Under the pieces are notes generated by a model that saw nothing but the letters and a program-made list of their open reading frames with translations, was not told the origin of the DNA and did no database searches. Below, piece by piece: positions 15,463 through 24,245 of a stretch of 64,000 nt of DNA. Source of the DNA: Asticcacaulis sp. UBA2476. Its GTDB lineage: Bacteria > Pseudomonadota > Alphaproteobacteria > Caulobacterales > Caulobacteraceae. The DNA lies in contig DDPE01000075.1 of assembly GCA_002342035.1 (NCBI GenBank), positions 1 to 64,000 of the forward strand. Reading direction: 5' to 3'. Positions within the stretch are counted from its first letter, which is position 1. Each line of letters opens with the position of its first letter. The translations under genes were made by a program, and so were the position numbers.

Positions 15463-17172
15463 CTACCAGATCGGCAGCGGTGAAATATAGGTGAAGTTTT
15501 GCATGGTTAAAATCACACGGTAAAAATTCCACAGAATGGTCACGACCATAAAGGCGGTAAATGCCTGTTGCCAACGCCCTTTGAGTGATGCCCAGTAAAC
15601 GGCGGTCAGCATGACCAGTGCCGGGACAAAGTGCGCAAAATGCTTGGTCTGGCGCCAGTCAACCAGACTAAAACCAATCGCGCCAATTGCAAACCACAGC
15701 ACCAGAAACCCTACGCCTTGGCGGATACGACGCCCGCCGTAGATCAGCGCCAGACCAAAGGCGATCATGGTCAGCCAGCCATAGTGGGTGATGAACTGCA
15801 TCCACAGTTCACCGGCGGACGGATAGACCCAGTCACTGACCACCTGATCCTCAGCCGCTTTGAGCCGTCCGATCAGGTGATCATAGATATGCTCTTCGTA
15901 AAACTCGTTCGGATCGACGCTAAAGCCATAGGCGATGAACGCCATCCACCCGGCCAGAAAGCCGAAACAGATGCCAAGCCCGGCCAGCACGTCTGTGCGC
16001 GCCATAACCTTTTGCCATGCGCCCTTGATGCCCCCGACAAACAGGCCCTTTAGGCCGCCGTCTATCAGGAAACGCAAACCGACATGCACCGGCACGGCCA
16101 TGGGCAAAAGCGCACCCTTCTGGTCGGAGATAGACGACATGAACGAGGCCCAGAAACCCCGGCGGCGATCGCTGTCGACCGGATCGGTCACACCGGCGCC
16201 GTGGGTGAACAGGCCCGAAGCCCGCAAATAGAAATAGGCGCTGCACACCAGCCAGAAGTTACTGATGGCCATGTAGCCGCCATAACTTGACCTGACATAG
16301 ATTTCGGGGAAGGTCGCGTAAAACACCCCCGCACCTGCCGCCGCAATCAGCGATCCGGACAGGCGATACACCAGAAAGCCGAGCGGAAAGATAATCAGGA
16401 AGCTGAGGAAAATATTGGGTGTGCGCGTCGCCAGCAATAGCGGTGTCGCATTGAACTGCACAAACGACTGATCCCAAGCCGCCTTGCGGTCAAAAGCCGG
16501 GTCCTTGGCCGCGACGGAGGCGTCATAGTAATATTTGAAGCCGTCGATCTGGTCTTCAAACAAAGCCCCTTCGCCGATCCAGAAATGCAGCATCAGCGGG
16601 TGGGCCAGATAGAACCGGGTGCCGCGATTGGTGACCATGTTGGGCGTGCCGTCATTGATCATGCCGTAGGCGGTCGCCTGAAGCTCCATGTCCTGATCTT
16701 CGAGCTGTGGTACGAACTTCGTCGCCCCCATGAACGATTGCAGGTAAAACAGGGCCGCCACTGCCAGCAGAACGGCGGGCAGGGGCTTGACGATCTCGGT
16801 CAGGTCGAACCAGTCGCGCTTAGTGCCAAACCACAAACCGGCATTGACGATGACCGCAAGACCGACCACGAACGCGATACGGCTGGTCGGGCCCGGCAGG
16901 GGCATAAGGGCCAACCACACGGCTGCCGATGCCAGAATGGAGATAATGACCACCCGAAATAGCAGGACCACGAAATCACGCCCGCGCATATCTGACCAGG
17001 CCAGACCCGGCAGGATCATCATCATCAGGCCCGCCACAAACGGCTGCAACACCTCCGGCAGGACTTTGAGGCTAAAAAGCCCAAACACCAGCGGCAGATT
17101 GAACGCCAGTACGCGGATGATCAGGGCGGTGGGCAGGGATTTGGGTGTCACGGGGGTTAGGTCAGAGGTCAC
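15463..17172 (-). CDS. Large multi-pass membrane protein, GT-C glycosyltransferase-like
   Basis: 569 aa, GTG start at 17172 with GGAG upstream, three bases after the GT2 stop. It has about twelve membrane segments. A large loop after segment 5 (residues about 150-240) contains QLEDQDMELQATAYGM, with an acidic cluster of the GT-C catalytic type, and AHPLMLHFWIGEG. Other landmarks are RTPNIFLSFLIIFPLGFLVY and SLVDWRQTKHFAHFVP. No family signature is certain. Its tight pairing with a GtrB/DPM1-like enzyme suggests it transfers the polyprenyl-phosphate sugar made by that enzyme onto an acceptor glycan or protein in the periplasm (inference). Confidence 0.65.
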   Translation of the reverse strand: MTSDLTPVTPKSLPTALIIRVLAFNLPLVFGLFSLKVLPEVLQPFVAGLMMMILPGLAWSDMRGRDFVVLLFRVVIISILASAAVWLALMPLPGPTSRIAFVVGLAVIVNAGLWFGTKRDWFDLTEIVKPLPAVLLAVAALFYLQSFMGATKFVPQLEDQDMELQATAYGMINDGTPNMVTNRGTRFYLAHPLMLHFWIGEGALFEDQIDGFKYYYDASVAAKDPAFDRKAAWDQSFVQFNATPLLLATRTPNIFLSFLIIFPLGFLVYRLSGSLIAAAGAGVFYATFPEIYVRSSYGGYMAISNFWLVCSAYFYLRASGLFTHGAGVTDPVDSDRRRGFWASFMSSISDQKGALLPMAVPVHVGLRFLIDGGLKGLFVGGIKGAWQKVMARTDVLAGLGICFGFLAGWMAFIAYGFSVDPNEFYEEHIYDHLIGRLKAAEDQVVSDWVYPSAGELWMQFITHYGWLTMIAFGLALIYGGRRIRQGVGFLVLWFAIGAIGFSLVDWRQTKHFAHFVPALVMLTAVYWASLKGRWQQAFTAFMVVTILWNFYRVILTMQNFTYISPLPIW

Positions 17173-17175
17173 AAT

Positions 17176-18180
17176 CTATCTCCGGCCGTGTTCGGCAAAG
17201 GCCGCCAGCGGGGCGGCGGTGTCAAGGTCGGTGGTGGCCGTCTCAGCGGAACTGGCGACTTCCTGCACGATATAGACGGGCCGGGGTTTGATCTCGTTAA
17301 AGATACGGCCGAGATATTCGCCTAAAATCCCGATACAGATCAACTGCACGCCGCCTAAGAACAACATGGCGACCATCATGGTGGCCCAGCCTTCGACCGT
17401 GATGCCAAAGGCCCACTGCACAAACACGGACGCCAGATAAAGGAACGCCAGCGCCGACGCGCCGTAACCCATCCAGGTTGCCACTTTCAGCGGCGTGTTG
17501 GAAAACGAGGTAATGCCGTCGAAGGCGAATTTTAGCATTTTCTTGAGCGGGTACTTGGTTTCCCCAGCAAAGCGTTCATCGCGGTCATAAAGCACAAAAG
17601 TTTGCGGGAAGCCGACCCAGCTTACCAGCCCGCGAATGAAGCGATCCTTTTCACGCATAGCCCGTAGCTCGTTGGCTACACGGGCCGAGATCAGGCGGAA
17701 ATCACCGACATCCTGCGGGATATCGATGTTGGAAAGTGAGCGTAGCAGGCGGTAAAACATCGCCGCGGTCCACAGCTTGAACCTGGTCTCCCCTTCGCGG
17801 CGGGCGCGTTTGGCATAGACCACATCAAAGCCATCACGCCATTTGGTGACCATCTCATGGATCAGCTCGGGCGGGTCCTGAAGGTCGGCATCGATAAAGA
17901 CAATGGCGTCGCCGCATGCGTGATCAAGGCCGGCGGTAATGGCAATCTGATGGCCGAAATTACGCGAAAATTTAACAACCTTGACGCGCGGATTGGTGGC
18001 GGCAAATTCGCTCATGATCTTAAAACTGTCGTCACGGCTGCCGTCATCGACATAGATCATTTCATAATCGAGCCCATCCAGGCTTTCCATGACGGCCAAA
18101 GCGCGCGCATGAAATGCCTGAATACCTTCCGCTTCGTTATAGGCGGGGGTCACCAGAGACAGCAAAGGTTTGCGCGTCAT
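17176..18180 (-). CDS. Glycosyltransferase family 2, DPM1/GtrB-like polyprenyl-phosphate glycosyltransferase
   Basis: 334 aa from ATG at 18180, which has GGAG eight bases upstream and starts MTRKPLLSLVTPAYNEAEG as usual for the family; an in-frame ATG at 18234 would add 18 residues. GT-A motifs are VDDGSRDDSF (residues about 45-54), FIDADLQDPPE with the DxD metal site, and VGDFRLISARV. Two C-terminal membrane helices (about 230-300) match the GtrB/ArnC-type subgroup that makes undecaprenyl-phosphate sugars on the cytoplasmic face. It partners with the GT-C-like protein downstream and the GtrA-like protein at 10.3 kb. Confidence 0.9.
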   Translation of the reverse strand: MTRKPLLSLVTPAYNEAEGIQAFHARALAVMESLDGLDYEMIYVDDGSRDDSFKIMSEFAATNPRVKVVKFSRNFGHQIAITAGLDHACGDAIVFIDADLQDPPELIHEMVTKWRDGFDVVYAKRARREGETRFKLWTAAMFYRLLRSLSNIDIPQDVGDFRLISARVANELRAMREKDRFIRGLVSWVGFPQTFVLYDRDERFAGETKYPLKKMLKFAFDGITSFSNTPLKVATWMGYGASALAFLYLASVFVQWAFGITVEGWATMMVAMLFLGGVQLICIGILGEYLGRIFNEIKPRPVYIVQEVASSAETATTDLDTAAPLAAFAEHGRR

Positions 18181-18310
18181 GTCACTTGCTCCGTATTGGG
18201 TTGCGGCCATGACGCGGTGCAACACCTGTGCCATATGAACCTTTGAAGATCAGGCAAAAACCTGATCCAACCTCACGCCACTCAAACTCATAAAGCCTTG
18301 AATACTAAAC

Positions 18311-19060
18311 TTAAGTACTAATGCCGCCGTCAATGATCAGGGTCTGACCCGTGATCATCCGCGCGCCGTCGCTCAGGAAAAAGCGCACGGCATTTAAGAT
18401 ATCCTCTTCATCGGCCAGCCGCCCGAGCGGGGTGCGTCCGACGATTTGTTTGAGCTGCGACGGTGACAGGGTCGATGACATTTCGGTCGCCACATAGCCG
18501 GGGGCGACGCTGTTGACCGTAATCTGACGACGGCCCAGTTCGCGGGCCAAAGCCCGGCTAAAGCCATCGACACCGGCCTTTGAGGCCGAATACGCCGACA
18601 GGCCGTTATAGCCACGCGTGCCGATGATCGAGGAGATATTGATGATCCGTCCGCCCTGATTTTCAGAAGGCTTTTGCGCCAGCATGACCTTGGAGGCGGC
18701 GCGCGCCATCTGAATGGTGCCAAGCAGATTGATCTTTATAATGCGCTCGCTCTCGACATTCGGAAAGGATGCCAGAATCCCGGCCTGAGCGACCCCGGCA
18801 TTATTGACCAGACCCCACAGGCCATCGTCACCCGCCCAGGCGACGGCGGCGTCGACGAAGGCATCGACCTGATCGGCTTCACCGACTTCGCACGCCTGCC
18901 ATAAGAAGTAGGGGCCATATTCGGGATGGGCCTCAAGGCGGGCAATATTGTCGGTTTTCTTGCGGCTACAGGTTGAGACGCGATAGCCGTCAGCCAGAAG
19001 GCCTTCGATCATCACCGCACCCAGACCGCGGCTACCGCCGGTGACAATAACGTGACGCAT
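18311..19060 (-). CDS. Short-chain dehydrogenase, 3-oxoacyl-ACP reductase (FabG)-like
   Basis: 249 aa, AAGGGA before the ATG. Classical SDR: TGGSRGLGAVMIEGL for NADP(H), NNAGVAQ, catalytic Ser in INISSIIGTRGYNG, YSASKAGVDGF with Tyr and Lys, and the C-terminal GQTLIIDGGIST. The FabG-like pattern implies reduction of a 3-oxoacyl thioester, or oxidation of the 3-hydroxy form. It lies two bases after the acyl-AMP ligase gene and near its ACP, so the likely substrate is an acyl group on that dedicated carrier. A 130-base gap separates it from the glycosyltransferases downstream. Confidence 0.88.
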   Translation of the reverse strand: MRHVIVTGGSRGLGAVMIEGLLADGYRVSTCSRKKTDNIARLEAHPEYGPYFLWQACEVGEADQVDAFVDAAVAWAGDDGLWGLVNNAGVAQAGILASFPNVESERIIKINLLGTIQMARAASKVMLAQKPSENQGGRIINISSIIGTRGYNGLSAYSASKAGVDGFSRALARELGRRQITVNSVAPGYVATEMSSTLSPSQLKQIVGRTPLGRLADEEDILNAVRFFLSDGARMITGQTLIIDGGIST

Positions 19061-19062
19061 AA

Positions 19063-20355
19063 CTATCCCTTTTTGTTCGCGGCGGAGACCGCGATCTTAT
19101 CGACAAAATTAAGTGATCTGGGCACCGAATAGGCGGGCAGGGCTTCGCGACACGCGGTCAGGATCGCCTTACGCGCCGCCTTTTCATCGGCCCCGGCCTC
19201 AAGCACGACATCGGCTGCGACCAGCGCGCCGGTGACCGGATTGGGCTGGCCATAGACGCGGGCTTCGACCACCCCGTCCTGTTTCAGGATAAGGGCCTCG
19301 ACCGGCAGGGGGTAAACTTTTGAGCCGCCGACATTGATGGTGTTGTCGTCACGGCCCAAGACCTTGACGCGGTCTCCGGCTAGTTCAACCAGATCGGCGG
19401 TCGCCAGCCAGCCATCATCCAATAGCGGCTGTGACGCGGCCGACAGGTAACCGCTCATCATGTTGGGGGTCTTGATTTGCAGGAAGCCGTCCTTGATGCG
19501 AAGGGCCACGCCGGACGGGGCGGCTTCAAGCCATGCCGCCGGGAAGCCCTCAAGCCCGTCATGCACCGCATAGACCACGCCCGCTTCGGTCGAGGCATAG
19601 GTGTGGGTGACGCGGGTATCAGGGAAGGCTTTGCGGATGCGGTCAAGCGTGGGCTGATCCGCCGCTTCGCCGCCCAGAGTGATTTGCGCAAGGCTCAATT
19701 GCGCCGGATCGGCGACCATCAGGAATGACCGCCAGAAGGTCGGTGTGCCGGAAATATGGGTGCCGTTCCAGTGGCGGCTGACGTGATAGAATCCGCCGAT
19801 GGTGCGCTCAGCGGGCGTAATCAGAAGCCCGCCCCACAGGGCCGCGGTCAGGCTGACCTGAATACCGGCAAAGCCGGTCGGCTGATAGGTCAGCACCCAG
19901 CGCCCGCCCTGATCGGGGCGGCGTTTGACGCCGGCCTTGGCCTTGGCCAGCAAGCTTTGCAGGGAGTGGCCAGCGACCTTGGGCATGCCTGTGGTGCCGG
20001 AGGTCATCATATAGATGCGGCCGTCTGCGGGGGTCTGGGTCGTTGAGCGCCAGTCGTGCTCACCATTCAGCACCAGCCCAATCCCGTGTTCAGCACAAAT
20101 GGCCTCAATGCGGTCTTGCGCAATCGTGGTGTGGGCGATGAACAGATCCGCCCCCGCCCGATCACAGGCATCGATCGCTTCAAGGATCAGAGCGGAATCG
20201 TCACTGCGTACCAGCACACGGGAAACCCCGCGCTCTGATATGGCCGATGACAGGTCATCGGCGCGTGCCCGGATATCGCCGCGGGTGAACAGGGCTTCGC
20301 CCCGCGCCACCAGCGGCGTGTTATCTCCGGGTGTAAGATCCAGCCCCATCCGCAT
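19063..20355 (-). CDS. Acyl-activating AMP-dependent ligase (DltA-like role)
   Basis: 430 aa, shorter than typical acyl-CoA synthetases (about 500-550) because the N-terminal region is trimmed. ANL-family motifs are present: MTSGTTGMPKVAGHS (P-loop), YASTEAGVVYAV, GWLATADLVEL, the hinge VLGRDDNTINVGGSKVYP, and a C-terminal Lys in AANKKG. It starts four bases after the ACP stop. It probably adenylates a carboxylic acid and loads it on the neighbouring ACP, as DltA loads D-Ala on DltC. The acid is unknown; the adjacent FabG-like reductase hints at a 3-hydroxy acid. Confidence 0.85.
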   Translation of the reverse strand: MRMGLDLTPGDNTPLVARGEALFTRGDIRARADDLSSAISERGVSRVLVRSDDSALILEAIDACDRAGADLFIAHTTIAQDRIEAICAEHGIGLVLNGEHDWRSTTQTPADGRIYMMTSGTTGMPKVAGHSLQSLLAKAKAGVKRRPDQGGRWVLTYQPTGFAGIQVSLTAALWGGLLITPAERTIGGFYHVSRHWNGTHISGTPTFWRSFLMVADPAQLSLAQITLGGEAADQPTLDRIRKAFPDTRVTHTYASTEAGVVYAVHDGLEGFPAAWLEAAPSGVALRIKDGFLQIKTPNMMSGYLSAASQPLLDDGWLATADLVELAGDRVKVLGRDDNTINVGGSKVYPLPVEALILKQDGVVEARVYGQPNPVTGALVAADVVLEAGADEKAARKAILTACREALPAYSVPRSLNFVDKIAVSAANKKG

Positions 20356-20359
20356 GCGA

Positions 20360-20605
20360 TTAACGCACGTAAAGCTTGGTCAGTTCACCGACCGTTTTGA
20401 ATTCGATAAAGCCCTTGGCGAACGGATCGAAACCGATCTTCTTTTCCAGCTCGGACACGAGGGTGGCCAGATCGAGCGAGTCTATACCCAGTTCATCGCC
20501 CAGAACTTCGGTCGCAGGGGTGATTTCCGGCACGTCGAGGCCCTTGTCATCCAGAGTCTGGCTGATGATTTCAACGATGGCGGCGTAGATTTGGTCTTCG
20601 GTCAT
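20360..20605 (-). CDS. Acyl carrier protein (dedicated)
   Basis: 81 aa, ATG at 20605 behind AAGGAG; longer upstream in-frame reading is a shadow of the previous gene. The phosphopantetheine site is Ser43 in LGIDSLDLATLV, followed by an acidic recognition helix (SELEKKIGFDPF). It would carry the acyl group activated by the ligase encoded immediately downstream. It sits between the SGNH-protein gene (10 bases upstream) and the ligase gene, the arrangement expected for a DltC-type carrier, and is distinct from a housekeeping AcpP by context. Confidence 0.92.
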   Translation of the reverse strand: MTEDQIYAAIVEIISQTLDDKGLDVPEITPATEVLGDELGIDSLDLATLVSELEKKIGFDPFAKGFIEFKTVGELTKLYVR

Positions 20606-20615
20606 AGGGTTCTCC

Positions 20616-21677
20616 TTAGTTAGGTTTAGAACAGGTGGCCGCGTCTTTGAGCGTGGTGCGCAGATCGCCCACGACTTGCTGGACTCGGAGGTGACGGGTT
20701 TCGGCCTTAAGGTGATAGACCGTGTCGAAAAACAGCGATTCATCGAATACATAATCGGACGGCGGACGCGGCGCCTTGACCGCATCAGGCCCGGTGATAA
20801 GGGCGGTGTGAACACTGTCGATCTGGGTTTTGTTGGCGGCGTAATAGTGACGCATGGTCGGGGTGTAGGACATGACCACATGGACGCCTTTGGCTTCCAT
20901 CGCTTTGGCATAGGCTTTGATTGCGGGCACAACCGTGGGGTCAATGCCGGTCTGATAAAGCTTGGTGCCCTCTTCGATGTCGCCGGTCCAGGTCACGCCC
21001 TTATGGCCGATCAGGTCGCCGGTCGGGGCAAAGCTTTTGAAGGACTCAACCTCAATCAGCTTATCGAGCAGATTGTCGCCTTTGGGCTTAAACAGTTCAC
21101 CGCGCGCCGCTTGATTGCCGATGCGCAACAGCTTGGACTGGGCGACAAACGGGATGGCGGATACGGCCTCACCCATCTGATGCGGGGTCAGGTAAGCGAT
21201 GGCAGCGGGGTTGGTCTTGACGATGGCGTAAAGATCCTTGCCCGACCCTTCGATCGGCTTGCCAAAACTGTCCCATTCAAAAGCGATGACGATGATGTCG
21301 CCGGGCCTCACATCGTCAGCCACTTCGCGCATCAGATAGCGCACACCGAAATAGCCGTTGAGGCCCATATTAACGGCCGGGCAGCCGGTTTCACGCTCAA
21401 TCAGGGTCGAATCCATGCCGTAGGACAGGTTCGATCCGCCGACCAGAACGATCTTTTTGCCCGGTAAGGTCGACAGGCGGTCGTGCTTAAGCACGGTGGC
21501 GCGCGCATAGTCGTTATCATCGGGAATGCCCAGGACCACCGCCATCAGGGTCGCGACCGCGGCGGCACTCAGCAGGCCAAGGCGTGCCAGCAGGCTTAAG
21601 GCGCCCTTGGGTTTTGCGACCGCTGTTGGCAGCGCCGCGTCACCTTCATTTGGTTTTGGCGTTTCGCTGTCCATCAT
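20616..21677 (-). CDS. Membrane-anchored SGNH-like protein, MBOAT partner (DltD/AlgJ-like role)
   Basis: 353 aa. A cytoplasmic Pro/Lys-rich N-terminus is followed by one membrane helix (residues about 28-50) and an extracytoplasmic domain. The nucleophile block VLVGGSNLSYGMDS (Ser82, Asn83) and a C-terminal Asp/His pair (FFDTVYHL, Asp318/His322) match the SGNH hydrolase pattern, though with one extra residue between Asp and His. Its start overlaps the MBOAT stop by one base. Such pairs pass an acyl group from the membrane O-acyltransferase to an acceptor outside the cytoplasm. The exact family is not recognised and the acceptor is unknown. Confidence 0.78.
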   Translation of the reverse strand: MMDSETPKPNEGDAALPTAVAKPKGALSLLARLGLLSAAAVATLMAVVLGIPDDNDYARATVLKHDRLSTLPGKKIVLVGGSNLSYGMDSTLIERETGCPAVNMGLNGYFGVRYLMREVADDVRPGDIIVIAFEWDSFGKPIEGSGKDLYAIVKTNPAAIAYLTPHQMGEAVSAIPFVAQSKLLRIGNQAARGELFKPKGDNLLDKLIEVESFKSFAPTGDLIGHKGVTWTGDIEEGTKLYQTGIDPTVVPAIKAYAKAMEAKGVHVVMSYTPTMRHYYAANKTQIDSVHTALITGPDAVKAPRPPSDYVFDESLFFDTVYHLKAETRHLRVQQVVGDLRTTLKDAATCSKPN

Positions 21678-23146
21678 CAGAACCTGAAATAGATGAATTT
21701 TTGGTCGAGGTTATAATAGGCCCCCAGAATGACGACGGCGACCGTGGCGGCATAGATGAGACCCCAGCGTTGCCATGACGGCAGGGCACGGTAGATAGTG
21801 CCGACCTTGGCGTGATCCTTATACCACTCAGGGGCCATGACCACGATGATGCCGAGGATCGCCAGCGCCATTTCGGCCAGCTTGCCGTCGATCACCGAGC
21901 GGATGCCGCCCGCAAATCCACCCCAGCCGGTGTGCATATGGGTGATGATATAGCCGGCATCGGCCAGCGAGTCTGAGCGGAAGAATATATAGGCAAAGCA
22001 GACCAGGAAGAATGTCACGCCGATCTTGAGCGCGCGGTAAGTCTTGGGGCGCTTGGTCAGGCCGGAGTTTTTGGCAAACTTGTTCCACGGCTTTTGCGCC
22101 AGCAATGACACGACCACATAGGTGCCATGCAGGGCGCCCCAGACGATGAATGTCCAGTTGGCGCCGTGCCAGAAACCGGACACCACAAAAGTCAGCATCA
22201 TCCCGGCCAGCATCAGATTATACATCTTAAGCCCGGTCCAGCGGCTGCGCGAAAACGGCGTATAGACGTAATCATTGAGCCATGAGCTTAAGGAAATGTG
22301 CCAGCGCTTCCAGAAGTCCTGAATGGACACGGCAAAATAAGGCCGGTTGAAGTTCGGCAACAGCTTGATGCCAAACACCATCGCGGCCCCCAGCGCGATA
22401 TCGGTATAGCCGCTGAAATCAAAATAGAGCTGAAACGCATAGAGCCAGGTTGCAAACACCATGGCCACGCCGTCAAAGGCATGGGGGTCATCATAGACGC
22501 GGTTAACGAAGGGCGCGATGCGGTCAGCGACCACGACTTTTTTGAACGCGCCCCACAGCATCAGTTGCAGGCCCGCCGTCATCAGGGCGTAGTTAAAGCC
22601 TTTGAGGGGTGTGCGCAATTGCGGCAGCAGGTTTTTCCCGCGCTCGATGGGGCCCGCGATCATCTTGGGAAAGAAAAACACGAACGTGCCAAATACCCAC
22701 GGATCGCGCTCGGCCTTGTCGCCGCGCAGGGTGTCGATCAGATAGCCGATCATCAGGAAGGTGTAGAACGAAATCCCCAGCGGCAGGATGATGTTGAGTG
22801 CCGGGACATCATAGGACGCCCCGAACCAGCCGAACAGGCCGCGCAAGGACTCATTGAAAAACGAGGTATATTTGAAGCCGACCAGATTGAGCACCAACAG
22901 CACAATGGCGATGGTCATGATCATCTGCTTGCGGGGCTTATCCTCGGCCTTTTCTATCGCGATTGCGAAATAGTAGACGAGCCCCGCCGCCACCAGCAAG
23001 TGCACCAGGAATAAAGGCCCTGACCAGCCATAAAATACCAGACTGGCGATCAGCAAAAGGGGTAGGCGTAAACGAGACGGCATCAGCATAAAGCCGATGA
23101 CGGTCGCTATAAAAAAGACAATAAATTCAATTGAATTGAACAGCAC
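21677..23146 (-). CDS. MBOAT-family membrane O-acyltransferase (DltB/AlgI-like)
   Basis: 489 aa, GTG start (MLFNSIEFIVFF is the usual family N-terminus) without a clear ribosome-binding site. It has about eleven to twelve membrane segments. Diagnostic MBOAT residues are present: FWKRWHISLSSWLNDYVY (His283) and the catalytic His327 in VVSGFWHGANWTF. IILPLGISFYTF and PKMIAGPIER also match. It moves acyl groups across or within the inner membrane to an extracytoplasmic acceptor. It is the first gene of the run and is followed by SGNH protein, ACP, ligase and ketoreductase, so an ACP-linked donor is likely, as in D-alanylation. Confidence 0.95.
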   Translation of the reverse strand: MLFNSIEFIVFFIATVIGFMLMPSRLRLPLLLIASLVFYGWSGPLFLVHLLVAAGLVYYFAIAIEKAEDKPRKQMIMTIAIVLLVLNLVGFKYTSFFNESLRGLFGWFGASYDVPALNIILPLGISFYTFLMIGYLIDTLRGDKAERDPWVFGTFVFFFPKMIAGPIERGKNLLPQLRTPLKGFNYALMTAGLQLMLWGAFKKVVVADRIAPFVNRVYDDPHAFDGVAMVFATWLYAFQLYFDFSGYTDIALGAAMVFGIKLLPNFNRPYFAVSIQDFWKRWHISLSSWLNDYVYTPFSRSRWTGLKMYNLMLAGMMLTFVVSGFWHGANWTFIVWGALHGTYVVVSLLAQKPWNKFAKNSGLTKRPKTYRALKIGVTFFLVCFAYIFFRSDSLADAGYIITHMHTGWGGFAGGIRSVIDGKLAEMALAILGIIVVMAPEWYKDHAKVGTIYRALPSWQRWGLIYAATVAVVILGAYYNLDQKFIYFRF

Positions 23147-23490
23147 TTGTCAGTCAGCCCGCTTTAAAAATTACCTGTAAAATCCATATTCCGGCATCAC
23201 CAGAAACGGGACATAAGCCCGCCGGTGCGAAGCGCTGAGCAAGGACTATGCCTAAACTCCGCGAGTGTCTGGATAATACCCCAAAATAATATACGCCAAC
23301 TTTCAGGCGGTCTGACGGGATTCTGCAAATAATAGATAATTAAGCATAAATTACACTTGCCCGTCGCAATCCTGCCCATCGGTCACCCAATATGACACCT
23401 TAACGTCAAATAACAGCGTTGGGAAGAGTGAACACGGACAAATGTTGCAAAGCAGCATATGGGCTGCGCCTTTATGGCCACAGGTGAGGG
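23147..23490. other. Intergenic region without a gene
   Basis: 344 bases, A/T-richer than its surroundings, between the MBOAT start and the hemolysin-III-like stop. It should hold the promoter of the acylation operon, but I see no convincing -35/-10 pair. A small inverted repeat GCAGC-n-GCTGC near 23452-23467 could end the transcript of the 23491-24153 gene. No reading frame here has a ribosome-binding site or coding periodicity. Confidence 0.4.
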
Positions 23491-24153
23491 CTATTTCACC
23501 GCCAGCACAATACCAACAAGGATAGCGACATAGTGGGCCGAGGCTCCGGCCAGCACATGGCCATGCCAGATGGCGCGGCGGAATTTCAGGCGCTTATTCA
23601 TGTAAAAAATCGTGCCCACGCTATAGAGCACGCCGCCGGCCGCTAGCATGATCAAAGCCGGCATGGGCACTTCGCGGATCATGGGCTTGGTTGCAATAAC
23701 GATCAGCCAGCCGAGCGCCAGGTAGAACACGATCCAGATGACCTTGCTCAAAGAGGGTAAAAACAGTTTACCCGCCATGCCTAAGCCCGCCAGCGTCCAG
23801 ACCGCCACCGTCATGCCAATCGCCCAGCCGCCCTCCAGCGCCTGAGTGGTAAAGGGCGTGTAGCTGGCGGCAATCATCAGGAAAATGCCAGCATGATCCA
23901 GCCGTCGCAAAAACGGCTGCCAGTTCGGCTTGGCGAAATTATAGGCGGTCGAAAAGGCCAGCATGGCGACAAAGCCGAGCGCATAAACGCTGACGGCGGC
24001 GACCTTACCCAGATAGCCGTGGCTAATGGCCAGACCGAGCGCAATGCCGCCCCCAAACAGGGCCATGCACAGCCCAACCACATGCACGATCAGGTCGGCG
24101 CGGCGTTCCGTAGGTGTGGGGTAATGGTCAGATGTAACGACAGATGAGGTCAT
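23491..24153 (-). CDS. Hemolysin III / PAQR family membrane protein
   Basis: 220 aa with seven predicted membrane helices. PAQR metal-site motifs are present: ERRADLIVHVVG in helix 1 (Glu and His), STAYNF, LDHAGIFLMIAASYTPF, and the C-terminal IWHGHVLAGASAHYVA with the two-His pattern. The bacterial members are called hemolysin III, but true haemolytic activity is doubtful; PAQR proteins are proposed zinc-dependent hydrolases or membrane-fluidity sensors. It stands alone between two gaps. Confidence 0.9.
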   Translation of the reverse strand: MTSSVVTSDHYPTPTERRADLIVHVVGLCMALFGGGIALGLAISHGYLGKVAAVSVYALGFVAMLAFSTAYNFAKPNWQPFLRRLDHAGIFLMIAASYTPFTTQALEGGWAIGMTVAVWTLAGLGMAGKLFLPSLSKVIWIVFYLALGWLIVIATKPMIREVPMPALIMLAAGGVLYSVGTIFYMNKRLKFRRAIWHGHVLAGASAHYVAILVGIVLAVK

Positions 24154-24245
24154 GGAATTGGAGCCTGCAAGCGACGTAACGACTTTTCACCACTATAATA
24201 GGGCCTCAAAACCAGATCAAGCCAATCACATTCGGTTCAGAATGA

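Noticed and set aside
23197..23379. 60-codon frame in the gap upstream of the MBOAT gene
   Set aside because: No ribosome-binding site, low-complexity composition and no recognisable family.
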